The notes beneath the pieces are model-generated. The model saw only the letters and a program-made list of their open reading frames with translations, was not told where the DNA came from and made no database searches. A stretch of 64,000 nt of DNA from assembly GCA_013368375.1 (NCBI GenBank), contig JAACJP010000017.1, positions 310,001-374,000 of the forward strand, given 5' to 3'. The DNA is from Tricholomella constricta (lineage: Eukaryota > Basidiomycota > Agaricomycetes > Agaricales > Lyophyllaceae). Position numbers and translations under genes: made by a program. Position 1 is the first letter of the stretch; each line of letters starts with the position of its first letter. Below, piece by piece: positions 24,330 through 36,775 of the stretch.

Positions 24330-26116
24330 ATGGTCCTCACGCACATACCGATACCAAGTCTACCAATCCCGCCCTCATGGTTCCCCGGCCATATGATGAA
24401 GTTTACGCGGATGCTCCCGGCTTTACTTACTCGAACGGACGTCGTTCTCGAAATCAGAGACTCGCGTTTACCATTGACAAGTATCAATAGGACACTAGAA
24501 GGTGTGTACCGGCATTCTTGCGTGTCCTTCGGACTCGGCGTTCCAATCGCACTAAGAAGCAATGAGTATCTCCACCTGCTCCTGAAAGCTGTTGAAGTAC
24601 GCGCCTTCTGCCGGATGCACATGCACCCATTATCACCTTCTACCATCAGCATCGTCCGGCTCCACTAAAGCGTTTTTTCTGCAGGGGCACTACAGAAATG
24701 GAGACTCGAGCGAGGCTGGGATCCGAACAATACAAACCGCCGGATAGTGAACACCGGGGCATGTGAACGCATCATTGTGCTGAACAAGCGGGACCTGGTC
24801 CCCGAATGGGGCATGGAGGTAAACCTATTTGCCTTATCATCGTATATCTGAGTTTGAGCTTTCATCGCTTGTTAGCCTTTCCGCCAGGCTATGGCCAAGA
24901 AATTTCCTGATCAACAGATGCTCTTTGCTTCGTGGCAACGACCGCGGGATATACGAAATTTGAGCGAGCTTTTAGTAAGTATGTTGCTATCTCTTCTCTG
25001 GCACATGGTTGTGAGGCCTGGTTCGATTCCTGACTCCTCACTCGTCCACCAGACATAGCCAAAAGACACCCACATGCCATGGAGCTCAACGTCCTGGTTA
25101 TTGGCATGCCGAATGTTGGTAAATCGACATTACTCAATGCCCTACGAAATATGGGCATCAAAGGCCGTACGTTCCGACGATACCCCATGTACTCACTCGT
25201 GCCATTCTGAGCACGCTGGTCATTAGGTACACCGAAGGCTTTCCAGACTTCTGCTCAGCCTGGCCTAACTCAGGCCCTCTCTACGCGGCTTAAAGTTTCA
25301 TTAGATCCACTTGTATATGCCTTTGATAGCCCCGGCGTCATGCTCCCTTTCTTGGGACGTGGCATGGAAGGTGCCGAGAGAGGGGTCAAGCTCGCCCTGA
25401 TAGGTACGTATTATCCGTCTCTCGCTCTCTCCACACCCCGATCCGGTGATCAGAGTCTGATGCAGAAACTCACACTTTCACTTCTTGCAGCGGGGATTAA
25501 AGAAGGTCTATACGACATGGAAGCTCTTGCGTCTTACTTATTGTACAGACTCAACGTTCTCAATCCCAATTGTACGTTCCGGTACCTCCTTCTAACGCTT
25601 TTCTAAAAACGGCCTGCTGATTGATACCATACCCGTATGATCGTAGCACCAGCGTATCTACGGCTCCTCCCGGAGGGCGCCGTGCCTACCATCGATCTCC
25701 ATGATTTTTTAGAGCAGCTGGCGCGGCGGATGGGGATGATTAAACGTGGCGCTGAGCCTGATACCGCGCGGGCGGCGGTATATTTTGTACGATGGTGGCG
25801 CGAGGAGGGCGGGCTCATCGCTGCTGCGTCCTCGCCGCTCCACTTTGCCGAATCGACCGTATCTGAGCTCGGCCACGGCCCTACACAGGGGTGGGGCTTT
25901 GATTTTCAATGGCAATTAGGACCAGACGACAGGCCGACAAATCAAGGAGACGAGGCGCGGATTGTACAGGCAAAAATGGAGGCCTGTATTGACGACCACC
26001 TTGCGACGGTGGAGCGGGAGGAGAACGAGGAACTCAATGTCAGTCCCACACAGGTCAAGAAACAGCAGGTGGCGGAGGAAAAGATGAGGCGGAAGCAGAA
26101 ACATTTGAAAAGATGA
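24330..26116 (+). CDS. MTG1: Mitochondrial ribosome-assembly GTPase MTG1 (YlqF family)
   Basis: A circularly permuted GTPase of the YlqF/MTG1 family. Exons are 24330-24501, 24685-24818, 24876-24974, 25053-25166, 25227-25403, 25491-25571 and 25647-26116. Motif order is G4 (NKRDL), G5-like (FASWQRPRD), G1 (GMPNVGKSTLLNALR), G2-like (TPKAFQTSAQPGLTQ) and G3 (DSPGVM), which is the permuted order. The N-terminal WFPGHMMKFTRMLPALLTRTDVVLEIRDSRLPL is diagnostic. The C-terminus is a lysine-rich charged helix. Family members act on the mitochondrial large ribosomal subunit at the inner membrane. The start is taken at 24330, with an in-frame Met at 24201 also possible and more presequence-like. All junctions close in frame except exon 3 to 4, which is short by one base (see findings), so an intact product is not guaranteed. 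Confidence 0.88.
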
Positions 26117-27196
26117 TTTCTTGCTTTCTCCACTTCCGTTTTCCTCCCCGATATTTGTGCAATTTGTTTTACAGCTAATATTATGGATGGCTATGGCGTT
26201 GAGATCGAAACTTGATTTTCTGCTCTGGATCCTTGAAACCAACAACGCTCATCCTTGTCTGCTTTTGCCGACTTACCCGCTTAGATTAGATGCTTTCACA
26301 TCTTCTCACTCGTCAAAGATCGATATCAACCCGGAGCGCCACACTGGTGGCTTGGATACAACATCCCAAGAAAATCCCTTACTTTTGATTTGATACGCCG
26401 TTGTCTTTACCCCACCATGATGCATGACATATATACCTCCCGAAGTGGTCGCACGTATTTGATGCGTTGCCTTTCATGATCAGGAATGATCCATCTCCCG
26501 GAGCCACTGGATCAACTGTCCATTCCACTTGAGCCCGGGTCTTGATACCCCGCGTGTAAAAAAAATCTCTATTGATGTTGCCAGGCCATGGCCTCATTAT
26601 TAACCGTGCCCCATCAGGTCTCCATCTTCCCTTACCCTTGGCTGACCCTGCGAAACCGTGTCATCGTGATCGTTTCAGCGTACGGACAAACCTGAAAATG
26701 TTTTACCCGCCAGCAATGCTCCTCACCGGACCCGGCGACCTTTTCATCATCATTTATCCGCAGGTAACCCAGTTGACATCTGCTCCCGAATCGGTGCTCC
26801 GTCAATTTACTGTGGTTGAAGTCATTCAGTCATTCTGACGTTGAGCCTGCCAATGACAATTTCTGGACATTCTAGTGCGCGTTACCAGCTTTATGCCATG
26901 CAGATTGGGTAGGCATCTTAGATCATGGTAAAACGTTTATAGCCCTGATTTGCTGCTACCTTACGACCCTTTCGCTTCACCCGCATATCAGCGGCGTGGT
27001 CAGCTCATGTGCTTGGCTGTGTATTTGAAACGATTCCCATTAAAGCGCTGCGATGCTTCCGCAACATGTAGCCTCAATTGTACGTCAGAAGAAGGGGAAA
27101 AAAACAGCGCTCGAGTTCATTTATTGCAATTCGTTTGTCTGACCACATAATATAAATGCCGACACAAAACAATCAGCTCCATTACCCTTGCTGAAA
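26117..27196. other. Intergenic, no supported gene
   Basis: The first 100-200 bp are likely the 3' UTR of the GTPase gene. The rest holds only short unrelated frames. Confidence 0.4.
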
Positions 27197-28151
27197 CTAG
27201 GACTGCAAACTGTTGTCGGGCCTCAGTTTCGCGAGGACTGCATTGATGTTGTCATTGTACAGAGAGCGCGCCTCGAGTTTCGTGAGGTCCGACATGCGCC
27301 TTGAGAATATCCATTGAACAGTGACGCCATCAACATCGCCATAAGAGATTTCTTGAAGGCTGTACTGACACCTCTTCAAAAGCTCTGTGACTGAGGATAT
27401 GCAAAGCTTGTCTTCGCGAAGTAGAAAACCTGCATGCGACCAAAGACGAAAGGATGGGTGAGTCACTGCAAATGGAGACGGGGAAGGGGAACGACCTTGT
27501 GAGCCTGTGCCGCATGATGTCAAAAGTGGGATGTGAGATTTTGTGAAGCGAAATTCCTCGAGATTGGTGCATGAGAGTGAAACGTGGAAAAGCTAGTCGG
27601 TCGACAACCTCAATCGATGAAAGCATCCGCCAAGGGATACAGGCATCTCCTGCACGATATGGAAATCCCACTCCGCTTTCGGAGAATTTCGGATACCATA
27701 TAATGTTCCACATGCGTCAGGTCGACGCAAAGGTTGCTCATCTTGGCAGATTCGAGGAGGTTCATACCTGCGACAGGTAGCTTCCCCAGTACGTCTGAAG
27801 ATCGAAAAGAGAAACCGAAGTTTATCTTTCAGCGAGGTGCGTGGACGATGACAAGAGGTCAAGTCCCCGGTAGTAAGTATCATCGTTCGTGGAAACCATT
27901 TTTAATCCTTCCCGAATAGATCCCAAAGGAGAAGACAAGCTTACAGGATCCTGAGCGACTCAACCAAGTTTCCAGGAGAGGGATATGGTGTCGACTGACG
28001 GGCGCAACATTGTCGACCAAAGTAATGGGCTAGAAAGCGCTATTGCCCGCCAGTACCGACAATGAGCCAATACTATCGGGTCGGGTACTAAGGATGGGAA
28101 GTTGTGAAAGGTCTTTCGAAGGGTTGTCACCAGCGTAAAAAGCCCGAACAA
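27197..28151 (-). pseudogene. Decayed F-box/LRR-type gene
   Basis: The minus strand carries VLAHCRYWRAIALSSPLLWSTM, the typical end of an F-box domain in the expanded basidiomycete F-box family. Downstream, SVTELLKRCQYSLQEISYGDV and MSDLTKLEARSL resemble the leucine-rich C-terminal part. Between them the reading moves among three frames with stops and no matching splice sites. F-box proteins are substrate adaptors of SCF ubiquitin ligases. This copy looks dead, although a heavily spliced gene cannot be excluded. Confidence 0.5.
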
Positions 28152-28807
28152 GGAGATTTAGCCGTCACAAACCCGAAGAGGAGACAGTCAACGGGAAGAG
28201 TAGCCTCCGCCGAGAATAACATTCTTGAACGGTGCAGATGTGACCGAATGCCCGAGCATGCGGGAAATGGGATCACTTTCATGCCTTGTGTGTTGCTTTG
28301 GGTCATGGTAAAGCACAAGGCTTGTACCAGACAAGTTGGAGAATGGGATATGGAGTGTATCAACTTAATGGATTTGAGGGCCTTCCGAGGGTTCTCGGTG
28401 ACGGGCAACAAAAACCTTGATATGATACGGCGGTTGCTGTTATGACTCCAACTGCCCGAGAACAATCAATCACACTTAACAGCAGGCTTTCAGCGATTAA
28501 ATTCATCAAGTAGTAAATATCAATACCCACCTGTACAGCCGGTCATGCTTTCAACGGTTGATTTGTGATAATGTTCACTGGAGGACGTGGCCGCAGTTGT
28601 GGGCCTAAAACCCAAAAACAAGGAATGTGGTCACTGACGCATGGCAAATGTATACCCCTATTCTTCCCTCGGTTTAGACTCACGAGATCCCCCGTCATAC
28701 GATGACTGCGAGAATAGGAAGTAAACGAAAGCAACATCAGGAAAAAAAATTTCAAATTACAAAATTGCAATAACTACCATCACCACGCCATTCCATGCCA
28801 CACACCC
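28152..28807. other. Intergenic, no supported gene
   Basis: Nothing recognisable. The right part is probably the 3' UTR of RPB11. Confidence 0.4.
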
Positions 28808-29393
28808 TCAGAAATCCAAATAATCCCTTCCCCCGCTCCACGCCCCGCCCGCCCCGCCGCCTCCATACGGATCCTCCTGCGCCCCGACACCCCCAACCGC
28901 GCCCTCCACGTCCTTAAACGAGAATTCGCGCTTGAACTTCGCCTCGAGGGAGGACATGGTGCCGATGAGCTTCTTGCACGCCTGCTCGAGCACCTCCTGC
29001 GGCGTCAGCGTGCCGTCTGTCTGAATCTTGATAAGGAAGTATGGGTGCAGCGGGTGCGGGACTTTGTAGCCTGCGAAGAGAATTTGCGGCATTGCGAGGA
29101 GCTGGCTGCGGGGTCGAGAGTTGAGTTAGTGGGGTAGAAAAGAAGGAAAGGGAGGGAGGTGGACTGACGCGCGAAGCATGTTTCCGAGAGTGTGGTCCTG
29201 CTTAACGACCTTGATCGTCGCGGCGTTGGGGATCTTGGTGTCTTCTGTGATTTCTACCCTACAAGTACGAAGCAGGCAATCAAATCAGCCCATAGTTCCA
29301 ATTTGTCGTCTCGTGTGAGAGAGTGGAGAGGAAGACGCACGGTTTCTCGCCGTCTTCGAGGACGTAGAGCTCGAAGCGATTGGGTGCGTTCAT
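28808..29393 (-). CDS. RPB11: RNA polymerase II subunit RPB11
   Basis: Exons 29393-29341, 29258-29169 and 29105-28808 join exactly to 146 residues. Exon 1 reads MNAPNRFELYVLEDGEKP and exon 2 contains ATIKVVKQDHTLGNMLRA, the alpha-motif by which RPB11 pairs with RPB3. Exon 3 contains FAGYKVPHPLHPYFLIKIQT. The assembly core and length fit the family (about 115-150 residues). The C-terminus is extended by a Gly-rich tail ending SGGRDYLDF, longer than in yeast. All introns are canonical GT..AG. Confidence 0.96.
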
Positions 29394-30741
29394 GTCAGTC
29401 TTGTATGTTGTATATTCTGTTTGATGAAGACAGAGTTGTAGGTAAGTTTAAGATATTGCGATGTACAAATGGCGAACGAAAGATGGCAAATGGGCATTCA
29501 GCTTACGTTAAAGTATGAAACAAGGAAAGTAGGCGATAGGTGAGCCTTGAAGCTTGAAGCTTGAAATGCGGCGTAAATTTCAGGTATGTATGTAGCTGAA
29601 ATGCAAGCTAGATCAATATTCATGTTTACCGGAATGATGCACCCAAGGAAGGTGAAAGCAAGAGTTCAATCGAAGATCTCGATGATTCAGCCCGTGCGTG
29701 AAGTGCATATGATCGTGAACAGAAGAGTATTCTATCATACTGTTTACGCATCCGCGTTGGTTGAGGAAGAGAGACATGCACGCCCCTAGCAGAAGGCCAT
29801 GCAGACAGAAAAAATGATACAAAAAGGTGACTCTGGTAAAAGGTTTACAATGGCTGTCCATGCACAAGCGATTGACAGGCCTGACACTCGAAGTGCATGA
29901 CAACGTATGGGCGCTCACCTGAAGAAAGACACTCTCCGTACACTGACAGGCGTTCAACAAGGTCTAAACTCCAAATAGAATCCAAGCTCGGGCTACAGTA
30001 CGAGATTGGGCCGAGCACCTGTATAAAACAAGGTGTCAACGCGGCTGGTGTGTTGTAGGGAGAAGGAGGGGCAAAAAGGAATCATATTGGATTGGAAATT
30101 GGGGCCGTGCAACGGGTGCAAAATACTGACAATGTACGTAGATGGGTGGGTTGTTCGCAGGAGGGAACGGTGTCCTTGGTTTTCTGGTCTACGCGAAACT
30201 AAACCGCTAAAGATGGGAAAAGAGGCGTAAGTTATTGAAGACACCGGCGGAAAATTAGAGGAGAATAGTCAGCTAGAAAGTGCGATCATTGATTCAAGCG
30301 TGTAGCTGAAGTCACCGACAATAAATATTGGCATATGCCCATCATGCAAAGGGAAGTAGAGCTCGGCAGAAAGAAAGTATAAGACTCACAAGAACAGAGA
30401 CAAACGGCGTAGTGGGTTCGAGTTGGCATCGCACAAAAAAGGTGATCACAATTTGTGTTTGGCTCTATTGACAAAGTGGCGCCAGCTTTGCAAACAGCAT
30501 TTGCAAGGTGCCCGCTGCAGCACATCAAACCGCCAACTCCTCCTCAAGGTATGTTCCTCCGCCCCCTGCTGCCCATATCGCCGTCTGCACACATGAAACT
30601 GGCTCTTGCGTCGATCTTGCGGGTTTTTTGAACTGAAACGTTGGATTTTGGGATGGATCGCTGGGCACTGCGTCGGATGGCCTTGATGTGGGCGCTCGAG
30701 AGAAGATACTGATTTGGCCCTCCCCCCTGCAACAGAAAACA
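29394..30741. other. Intergenic between divergent RPB11 and RPL28
   Basis: A 1.35-kb spacer between divergently transcribed housekeeping genes, containing both promoters. Frames inside are short and unrecognised. Non-coding 5' exons of RPL28 may lie near 30450-30740. Confidence 0.45.
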
Positions 30742-31356
30742 ATGCCGACTCGTTTCCAAAAGACTCGGAAGCACCGAGGCCACGTCTCGCATGGTCATGG
30801 ACGTGTAGGAAAGCACCGCAAGCATCCTGGAGGTCGCGGTCTCGCTGGTGGACAGCACCACCACCGGCACGTCCCAGCTCCTTTCGATTTCAATACGCTG
30901 TCGTCCTGACGATTTGGCTGTACACAGGACTAACTTCGACAAGTACCATCCCGGTCACTTCGGTAAAGTCGGTATGCGCCATTTCCATCTCACGCGCAAC
31001 CAGCACTGGCGCCCTATAATCAACGTCGACAAGCTGTGGAGTCTCGTGCCCGCAACTGAGAAGGAGGGCCTGACAGAGAACTCGGAGGTTGTCCCCGTCA
31101 TCGATACCCTCAGGCACGGGTACGGAAAGGTGTTGGGCAATGGACTGTGAGTTCTCTTCGTATGCCGCAAAGGAACAGGTTTCTAATATGTGAGATTAGG
31201 CTTCCCAAGCTTCCCTTCATCGTAAAAGCACGCTTCGTGTCAGCAATAGCTGAGTATGTGATTATTTCTACGTAGCCCACGAATGCAATCTGACCGCTTG
31301 CTTTGTTCAGACGCAAAATCAAGGAAGCTGGCGGTGTTGTTTCGCTTGTTGCATGA
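30742..31356 (+). CDS. RPL28: 60S ribosomal protein uL15 (L27a/RPL28)
   Basis: Exons 30742-30866, 30928-31146, 31200-31253 and 31311-31356 join exactly to 147 residues, the usual length. The protein starts [20 protein letters not shown] and continues [18 protein letters not shown], the basic rRNA-binding head of uL15. It goes on with [19 protein letters not shown] and ends [13 protein letters not shown]. It is a component of the large subunit near the peptidyl-transferase centre exit side. The first intron is unusual: keeping frame requires a GC donor (GCACGT) with a normal AG acceptor. Confidence 0.96.
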
Positions 31357-31609
31357 GCGTACTATGTAGCGTCATGTTGTCGTATTCTTACTTTCCTATG
31401 ATCCTTATGAACAAGCTCCATGCACGCGCCATGCTGTGTCCTTTGAGAAAGAGCCAAAGTCCGAAAAAGATTATCACAAGTCATCTCCACAATTAGCGTC
31501 GATCTGAGTTCTGAGGTCAGCCGATCATATCAGCGGTGTGCTGAGACAGCACAAACGTCGCTTTCTCACCTTCCCTTCCTATTCCTCTTCCTCTCATCTT
31601 CTGGCCGCC

Positions 31610-33652
31610 ATGAGCTTTGCATCCTGGTGTAAGTAGCCTGTCTCCTTCATCTGCTCGCAGTAACCCCTACCCTTCAGATCAACATCAATATGCAGCGTGG
31701 AATCGTACCAGGTCGCTCCAGCAACGCCCATTTGTAGCACGACCAGACACCAACCTCGCACGGACTGCAACAGCTATGCACAACGCCAACGCCAACGACA
31801 CCAGTGGTGCTGCCAACTCAAAGGACAAGAAGACACACGACTCCTTGTTCGGGCCCAACATCGGTGTAGTCAGCAGCGGGCCTGCATGGACTGCCACCTC
31901 GGAGAAGAAGGTCCTTACTGATGAACTGACGCCTGACATCGTGACAAGCTGGGTAGCGAAGAGCAAAGACGTGCGTATATGCCTATGCTCCTATGTGCTA
32001 TGCACATCAACATGCCATACTGTAGACATCTCAACCAACGACGACGCTCCAAGCCCTTGTGAATCTCAAGCGCCCCACGTTGCGACTCTCTCCGCTCTCA
32101 TCAGACGATCCTACTTCCCCCGGTGCTTCCGATGCCCATCACCATCACCATCACGGCCTCGAATTCGAATACGACTGTGATGCTCCGAAATGTGGTATCT
32201 ATGTTCACGTCCTGCTGCCCAAAGAGCACCCCGACGCCCCTGTGACAGCGTCCGACACAGGCCTGTCCAAACACCTCGTCTTTGAATCTGTCGTCGAAGG
32301 CGGCTTCGAAAAGCTCCTCAAGCTGGAAGAAGGCGCCCTTCTCGAGCTCGGACGTTTCGAACACATCCCATCAGCAGCTAGCGCCTCAAACAACACCGAA
32401 CTTTCATCAATACCCGATCTCTCCGGGGCTCCCCCCACTGATACAACTTCGACATCCAGCCCCACTGCTCGAAACTCTCGGCGCCGCTTCACCCACCTTC
32501 ATTTCCGAAAACGGTCTCAAGGCCGCAGTGTTTCTGGCCCTGCCCTCGCTGTTGTCGATGCCGACCCTGTGCCCGCTATTGATGCCGCCAAAGATAAGGA
32601 CGACGCTTCCGAAGGCGTGCGTGTGACCATCCGTCTCGCTGCCCTAGACGAGCAGGGCACGGAGCTGGCATCGCCGAACGAGCAGGTGACGTACCTGCAC
32701 GTTGTGCGCTTCGGCATCAGGCCGGAAGGCGACGCGGAGGAAGACACCCGGCCGTGGGTCGTCAAAGTCGTGAAGCGGGAAGCCACGGTGAGCCACCCGG
32801 TCGTGCCACAAAAGGGGTTGCTGAACACACGCCACATACTCACGCGCGTAATGTATGCACGCAGATCGGCCCGCACACATTTCACCTGCATGAGATTTAC
32901 GGCCTCACGTCGTCGACGCACATGCATACCCCGGCACCCACCGCGCCCCTCCCCGACACCGCTGCCGTGGAGCCGCACACATACCCGCCCCCGGCAACGC
33001 CGTTAGAGCCTGTAGAAGCTGTGGGCGGCGAGGACGACCCATCGTCGGAATGCCTCCTGTGTCTATCGTCCCCGCGCGAGGTCGTTCTCCTCCCATGCCG
33101 CCACCTCGTCGCGTGCAAGGACTGTGCGCTGAACATGGTGGAGTTTGGCGCTGGGGGAAATATCACCCAGGTGGAGGAGCCAGTGGCCACCACCGCCGCC
33201 GCTGCCGATGCTGCGGGGAATGCGGCGGCACCGGCTGACAATGCGCCTACGACTCCTGCCGCACCCACGCCCAATACTCGAAGGAAGAGGAAGGCCAAGG
33301 GATGGTTCTGCCCCGTTTGCCGGCAACGTACGTGCCCGTTCCTCTTCTCCATCCCTACCAAGAGAAACAAAAGGGTAGTGATGATATTAATACTGACTGC
33401 GACGGCCCTGCAGCGTACACGTCGCTTTTGCGAATAACGACCTCGCCGCCGCCGCCCCAGGAGGAGGGCAATAAGGAGGCGGCGGACGCGGAGGCCGCAC
33501 AGTCCCCGCCGAATGCTGCGACCGGACAGCCTGAGAATACCCGTGGCGGAGGAGGGATTCTCGGGGGCTCGTTCCTCCGCGGCTTGAGCTTCGGCCGGGC
33601 GCCCCCGGCAGACGTAGAGAGTCAGGCTGGTACTGCGCGTGTGGGATCATAG
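31610..33652 (+). CDS. MGRN1-like RING-type E3 ubiquitin ligase
   Basis: Exons 31610-31628, 31678-31970, 32026-32787, 32865-33327 and 33414-33652 join exactly to 591 residues. The middle (CGIYVHVLLPKEH ... GPHTFHLHEIYGL) is the DAR2-like region that precedes the RING in the MGRN1/RNF157 family. The RING starts SECLLCLSSPREVVLLPCRH then ACKDCA, and closes CPVCRQPY, giving C3HC4 ligands. Between the sixth and seventh ligand there are about 61 residues, rich in Ala and ending RRKRKAKGWF, where the family normally has about 11. A run of six His lies near the exon 3 start. The role is E2-dependent ubiquitin transfer; substrates are unknown. Confidence 0.9.
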
Positions 33653-34347
33653 AGAGTCGATGGAATTGTGTGTGGATTGAAGGATGGTATGGTACTTTCC
33701 ATTTCCCCTGAATTTCTCTTCTCCTTTATGTTACTTAGTCGTTTCATACATGGTCCGGATGGCGACACTTTGCTTCGTCTTTGAGCCTTGTTCTGCAATG
33801 TTGTGTCCCCGTTGTACGTTGTACATGTATGTCAGTTGTTAGTGTATGGATAACTATATGTTGTGCTCCTAAAAATTCAAAGGTGATATCACCCTGCGTC
33901 GTAAGTTGGACGAGCTAGCATACATATTTCGTATAGGGTATTTTATCTACAGCATTAAGCCCAAGGTTGTACAGACACGAAAATGGATGTGAGGCAGTGA
34001 TCAAGGCACATTAGAGAACACCGTGAAGGGCCGGCGCGTCCGAGTCTGGCGGGCGGAAGCAAATTGGACCGCACGTGATGATTTTCTAATCGGGACGCGC
34101 CGCGACGCGTTCAACGACATCGCATGCTTCGTACTTACAACATATGTATATATACGCGTACGTCTGGACCACTTTCTCAGATTTGAAAAAGAAATGATAC
34201 AGATGCGCTTTGGATACCGCTGAGAATACGATTAGCGCCCTGCAGCCTTGGCATAGACTGCCCTGCGTGACGTAAGTATGTGCTTCATCCGACATCGGCC
34301 CTGGTAGTGCCCATTCGAAGAGTTAGCTTAAAGCAAGCTTTCTGCCG
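33653..34347. other. Intergenic
   Basis: 3' UTR of the RING gene, then the promoter of the P450 gene. No further gene seen. Confidence 0.5.
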
Positions 34348-36775
34348 ATGGCACTGCGTCTGCTCAACGATTTTCGTACTAACTTCTTCTCTTTTCAATT
34401 TCACTTCCTTGGGCACGACATCTCCCTCCTCCCCACCCTTCTAGTCATATTTGTTACCTCGAGAGTCATCAAACTCCTTAAAGGCATCCATGTGCGTCCG
34501 CTATTGCAGCAACCGCGCTGACGCCCGTCTTCTCGTGCTTATCGAACGTAGGCCGTGAACTACCTCCCCGGCTTTCGTGTGCCATTCCAGCCTCTCGCCA
34601 TCCCCGGCGCAATCTTGCCAACAACCTCATGGAACTTCGGGCCAAGCGCCCACTGGAATTGGCGCTCCACAGGTAGTACCTATCATCCCTCCTCCTTGAC
34701 GCCGCGTTCTTCATTAACGGGAATTGACAGTGTACAAAACTTTCGGAAGCGAAATCTTCTCAGTCATCCCCTTCCTCGTGGGCGCGCCGAGCATCTACAC
34801 GTCGAGCATTGAGGTCGCACGGCAGGTTGTCTCTGGAGAGCAGAAGGGGTCGTCCCGCAGTTTCCAAAAGTCGGAATTTGCGAATCGCGTGCTGATGTCA
34901 GTCCGCTGCTTCTTTCATGCAGTCACCCACTTACCTTATATCACCTTACGTTCTGACTGGGCATGTAGAAAATGGGGCATGAACCTTGTCGGCGCGCTCG
35001 ATGGCCACGTATGGCGGAAACACCGTCGCGTCGTAGGGCCTGCGTTTAACAACAAATTGCAAGTCTTGGCATTTACACATGTACAACATTTAATTGACAT
35101 TCAACACCCAGATACGAGTTGGTATGGACCGAGACGCTCAACACCTACCGCCAGATGGAGGCCGGCGAGGGCTGGGACGCCAAAGACACCATCGATGTCC
35201 CTTCAGTGGGCAGGCTCACTACCAAAGTACGTGACCTCTCCTTTATTACTACCATGACGACACATACTCATCTATCCATCAGCTGGCGCTCCTGGTCATC
35301 GCAAAATGCGGCTTTGGTTTCTCATTCGACTGGTCTGCGCCCCCCACGGGCCCGGATGGCAAGATGTCCGTGCAGAAGGCATTGAGCGTCCTTTCGAAAT
35401 CGCATCTCGTCGCGCTCATGGCCCCGGATTGGGTGCGCTACCTACCGCTGCCAGGGTACGTGTGTCCTCCCCTCGCTCTGGCTTGCTCCCTTGCCTTTGT
35501 GGTTTCTTGGGTTGCTGGAGGACCAAGTCGTGCGTGTGTGCTTGCTGATAATAATTTCTGTGGTGCAGCTTCGCGCAGATTCGTGAAGCGTTCGACCAGT
35601 TCAGCGGGTTCATGCAGCGAGAGTTCGAAGCACGCGTGGCGGAGGTGCGGAATGAGGAGCAGAGCGCGGATGAGCGGATAGATGCGTTCACGATGCTCGT
35701 GCGGGCGAATGAGCAGCAGACGGGGAAGCTGTGCTTGAATAACCAGGAGGTGGTGCGTGGCTGTCGTTCTGCTTGTGCGCTTGTAATGTTCTGAACGGAG
35801 TCGGGATGACAGATCGGCAATGTGTTCATCATGCTGTTCGCGGGGCACGGTGTGTCCAATTCCTGTCCATGGGGAGTGAAGGCTGATATATGTGGCAACC
35901 CAGAGACAACTGCGCATACGCTAGAAACGACACTGGCGCTGCTCGCCCTGCACCAAGATTTACAGAATGAGGTCTATGAGCAAATCGTTTCCGTCGTCGG
36001 GTACGATCGCGATCCCGTAAGTCCCCCAATTCACGGAGGTGAAGCACCTTCCCTGACAGACCGCCCAGAAATTTGAGGACTATGCCAACCTCGACAAAGT
36101 CCTTCATGCGTTTTACGAGGCGCTGCGTCTGTTCCGTGAGTTGTATTACATCTGTCCACAGTCATTATTTGGATGGCTCATACAAAATATATAGCCACTG
36201 CATATCTCTTGATCCGCGAAGCCGCTGAGGACACCGTTCTGCAAGTTCCCAACCCCGTCGGGCAGGAAGGCTCGACGCCTTACCCCGTACCGAAGGGCAC
36301 TAGGGTTCGTATTCGCATAATGTAATACAACAGGTCTTTGCGCGTCCTGCTAATTCCCATTCCATCTCCTGCAGGTTATCATCGACATGATCAGCCTGCG
36401 TACGTCTTCCACTGAATGTTTACTCCGAATCGACTAACAAAACCTTGAATACAAACAGACTACAACGAGCGCTACTTTGCGGATCCTACTGCGTTCAAAC
36501 CTTCGCGCTGGTCGGGGACCTCTAGCGAGTCTGAGGCCCTCTTCAGCTTCAGCGTCGGGCCGCGCGCGTGCATCGGCAGGAAGTTCGCGCTGACGGAGGC
36601 GGTGGCGTTCCTGACGATGCTGCTGAGGGACTGGCGCGTGGAGCCGGCGTTCAAGGAGGACGAGTCGAGGGAGGCGTGGAGGGAGAGGGTTATGGGAACT
36701 CCGGACCTCGTGTTGACCCTTAGCGTGAAGGAGGCGCCGGTTAGGCTGACCAGGAGAAGGCCGGGGAGGGGTTAG
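34348..36775 (+). CDS. Cytochrome P450 monooxygenase
   Basis: Thirteen exons join exactly to 553 residues: 34348-34491, 34552-34672, 34731-34896, 34969-35058, 35112-35226, 35283-35455, 35569-35752, 35813-35849, 35904-36016, 36069-36135, 36195-36304, 36375-36399 and 36459-36775. An N-terminal hydrophobic anchor (HDISLLPTLLVIFVTSRVI) places it on the ER membrane. Hallmarks are the I-helix MLFAGHETTAHT, the K-helix EALR, and the haem loop FSFSVGPRACIGRKF with the axial Cys. Intron 4 needs a GC donor (GCAAGT). The neighbour is a zinc alcohol dehydrogenase in the same direction; joint action on a xenobiotic or lipid is possible but unproven. The CYP family is not assigned. Confidence 0.95.

Noticed and set aside
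25015..25032. GGTTCGATTCC, a perfect tRNA B-box, inside MTG1 intron 3
   Set aside because: The 78-nt intron has no matching A-box or acceptor-stem pairing, so no tRNA can be supported.
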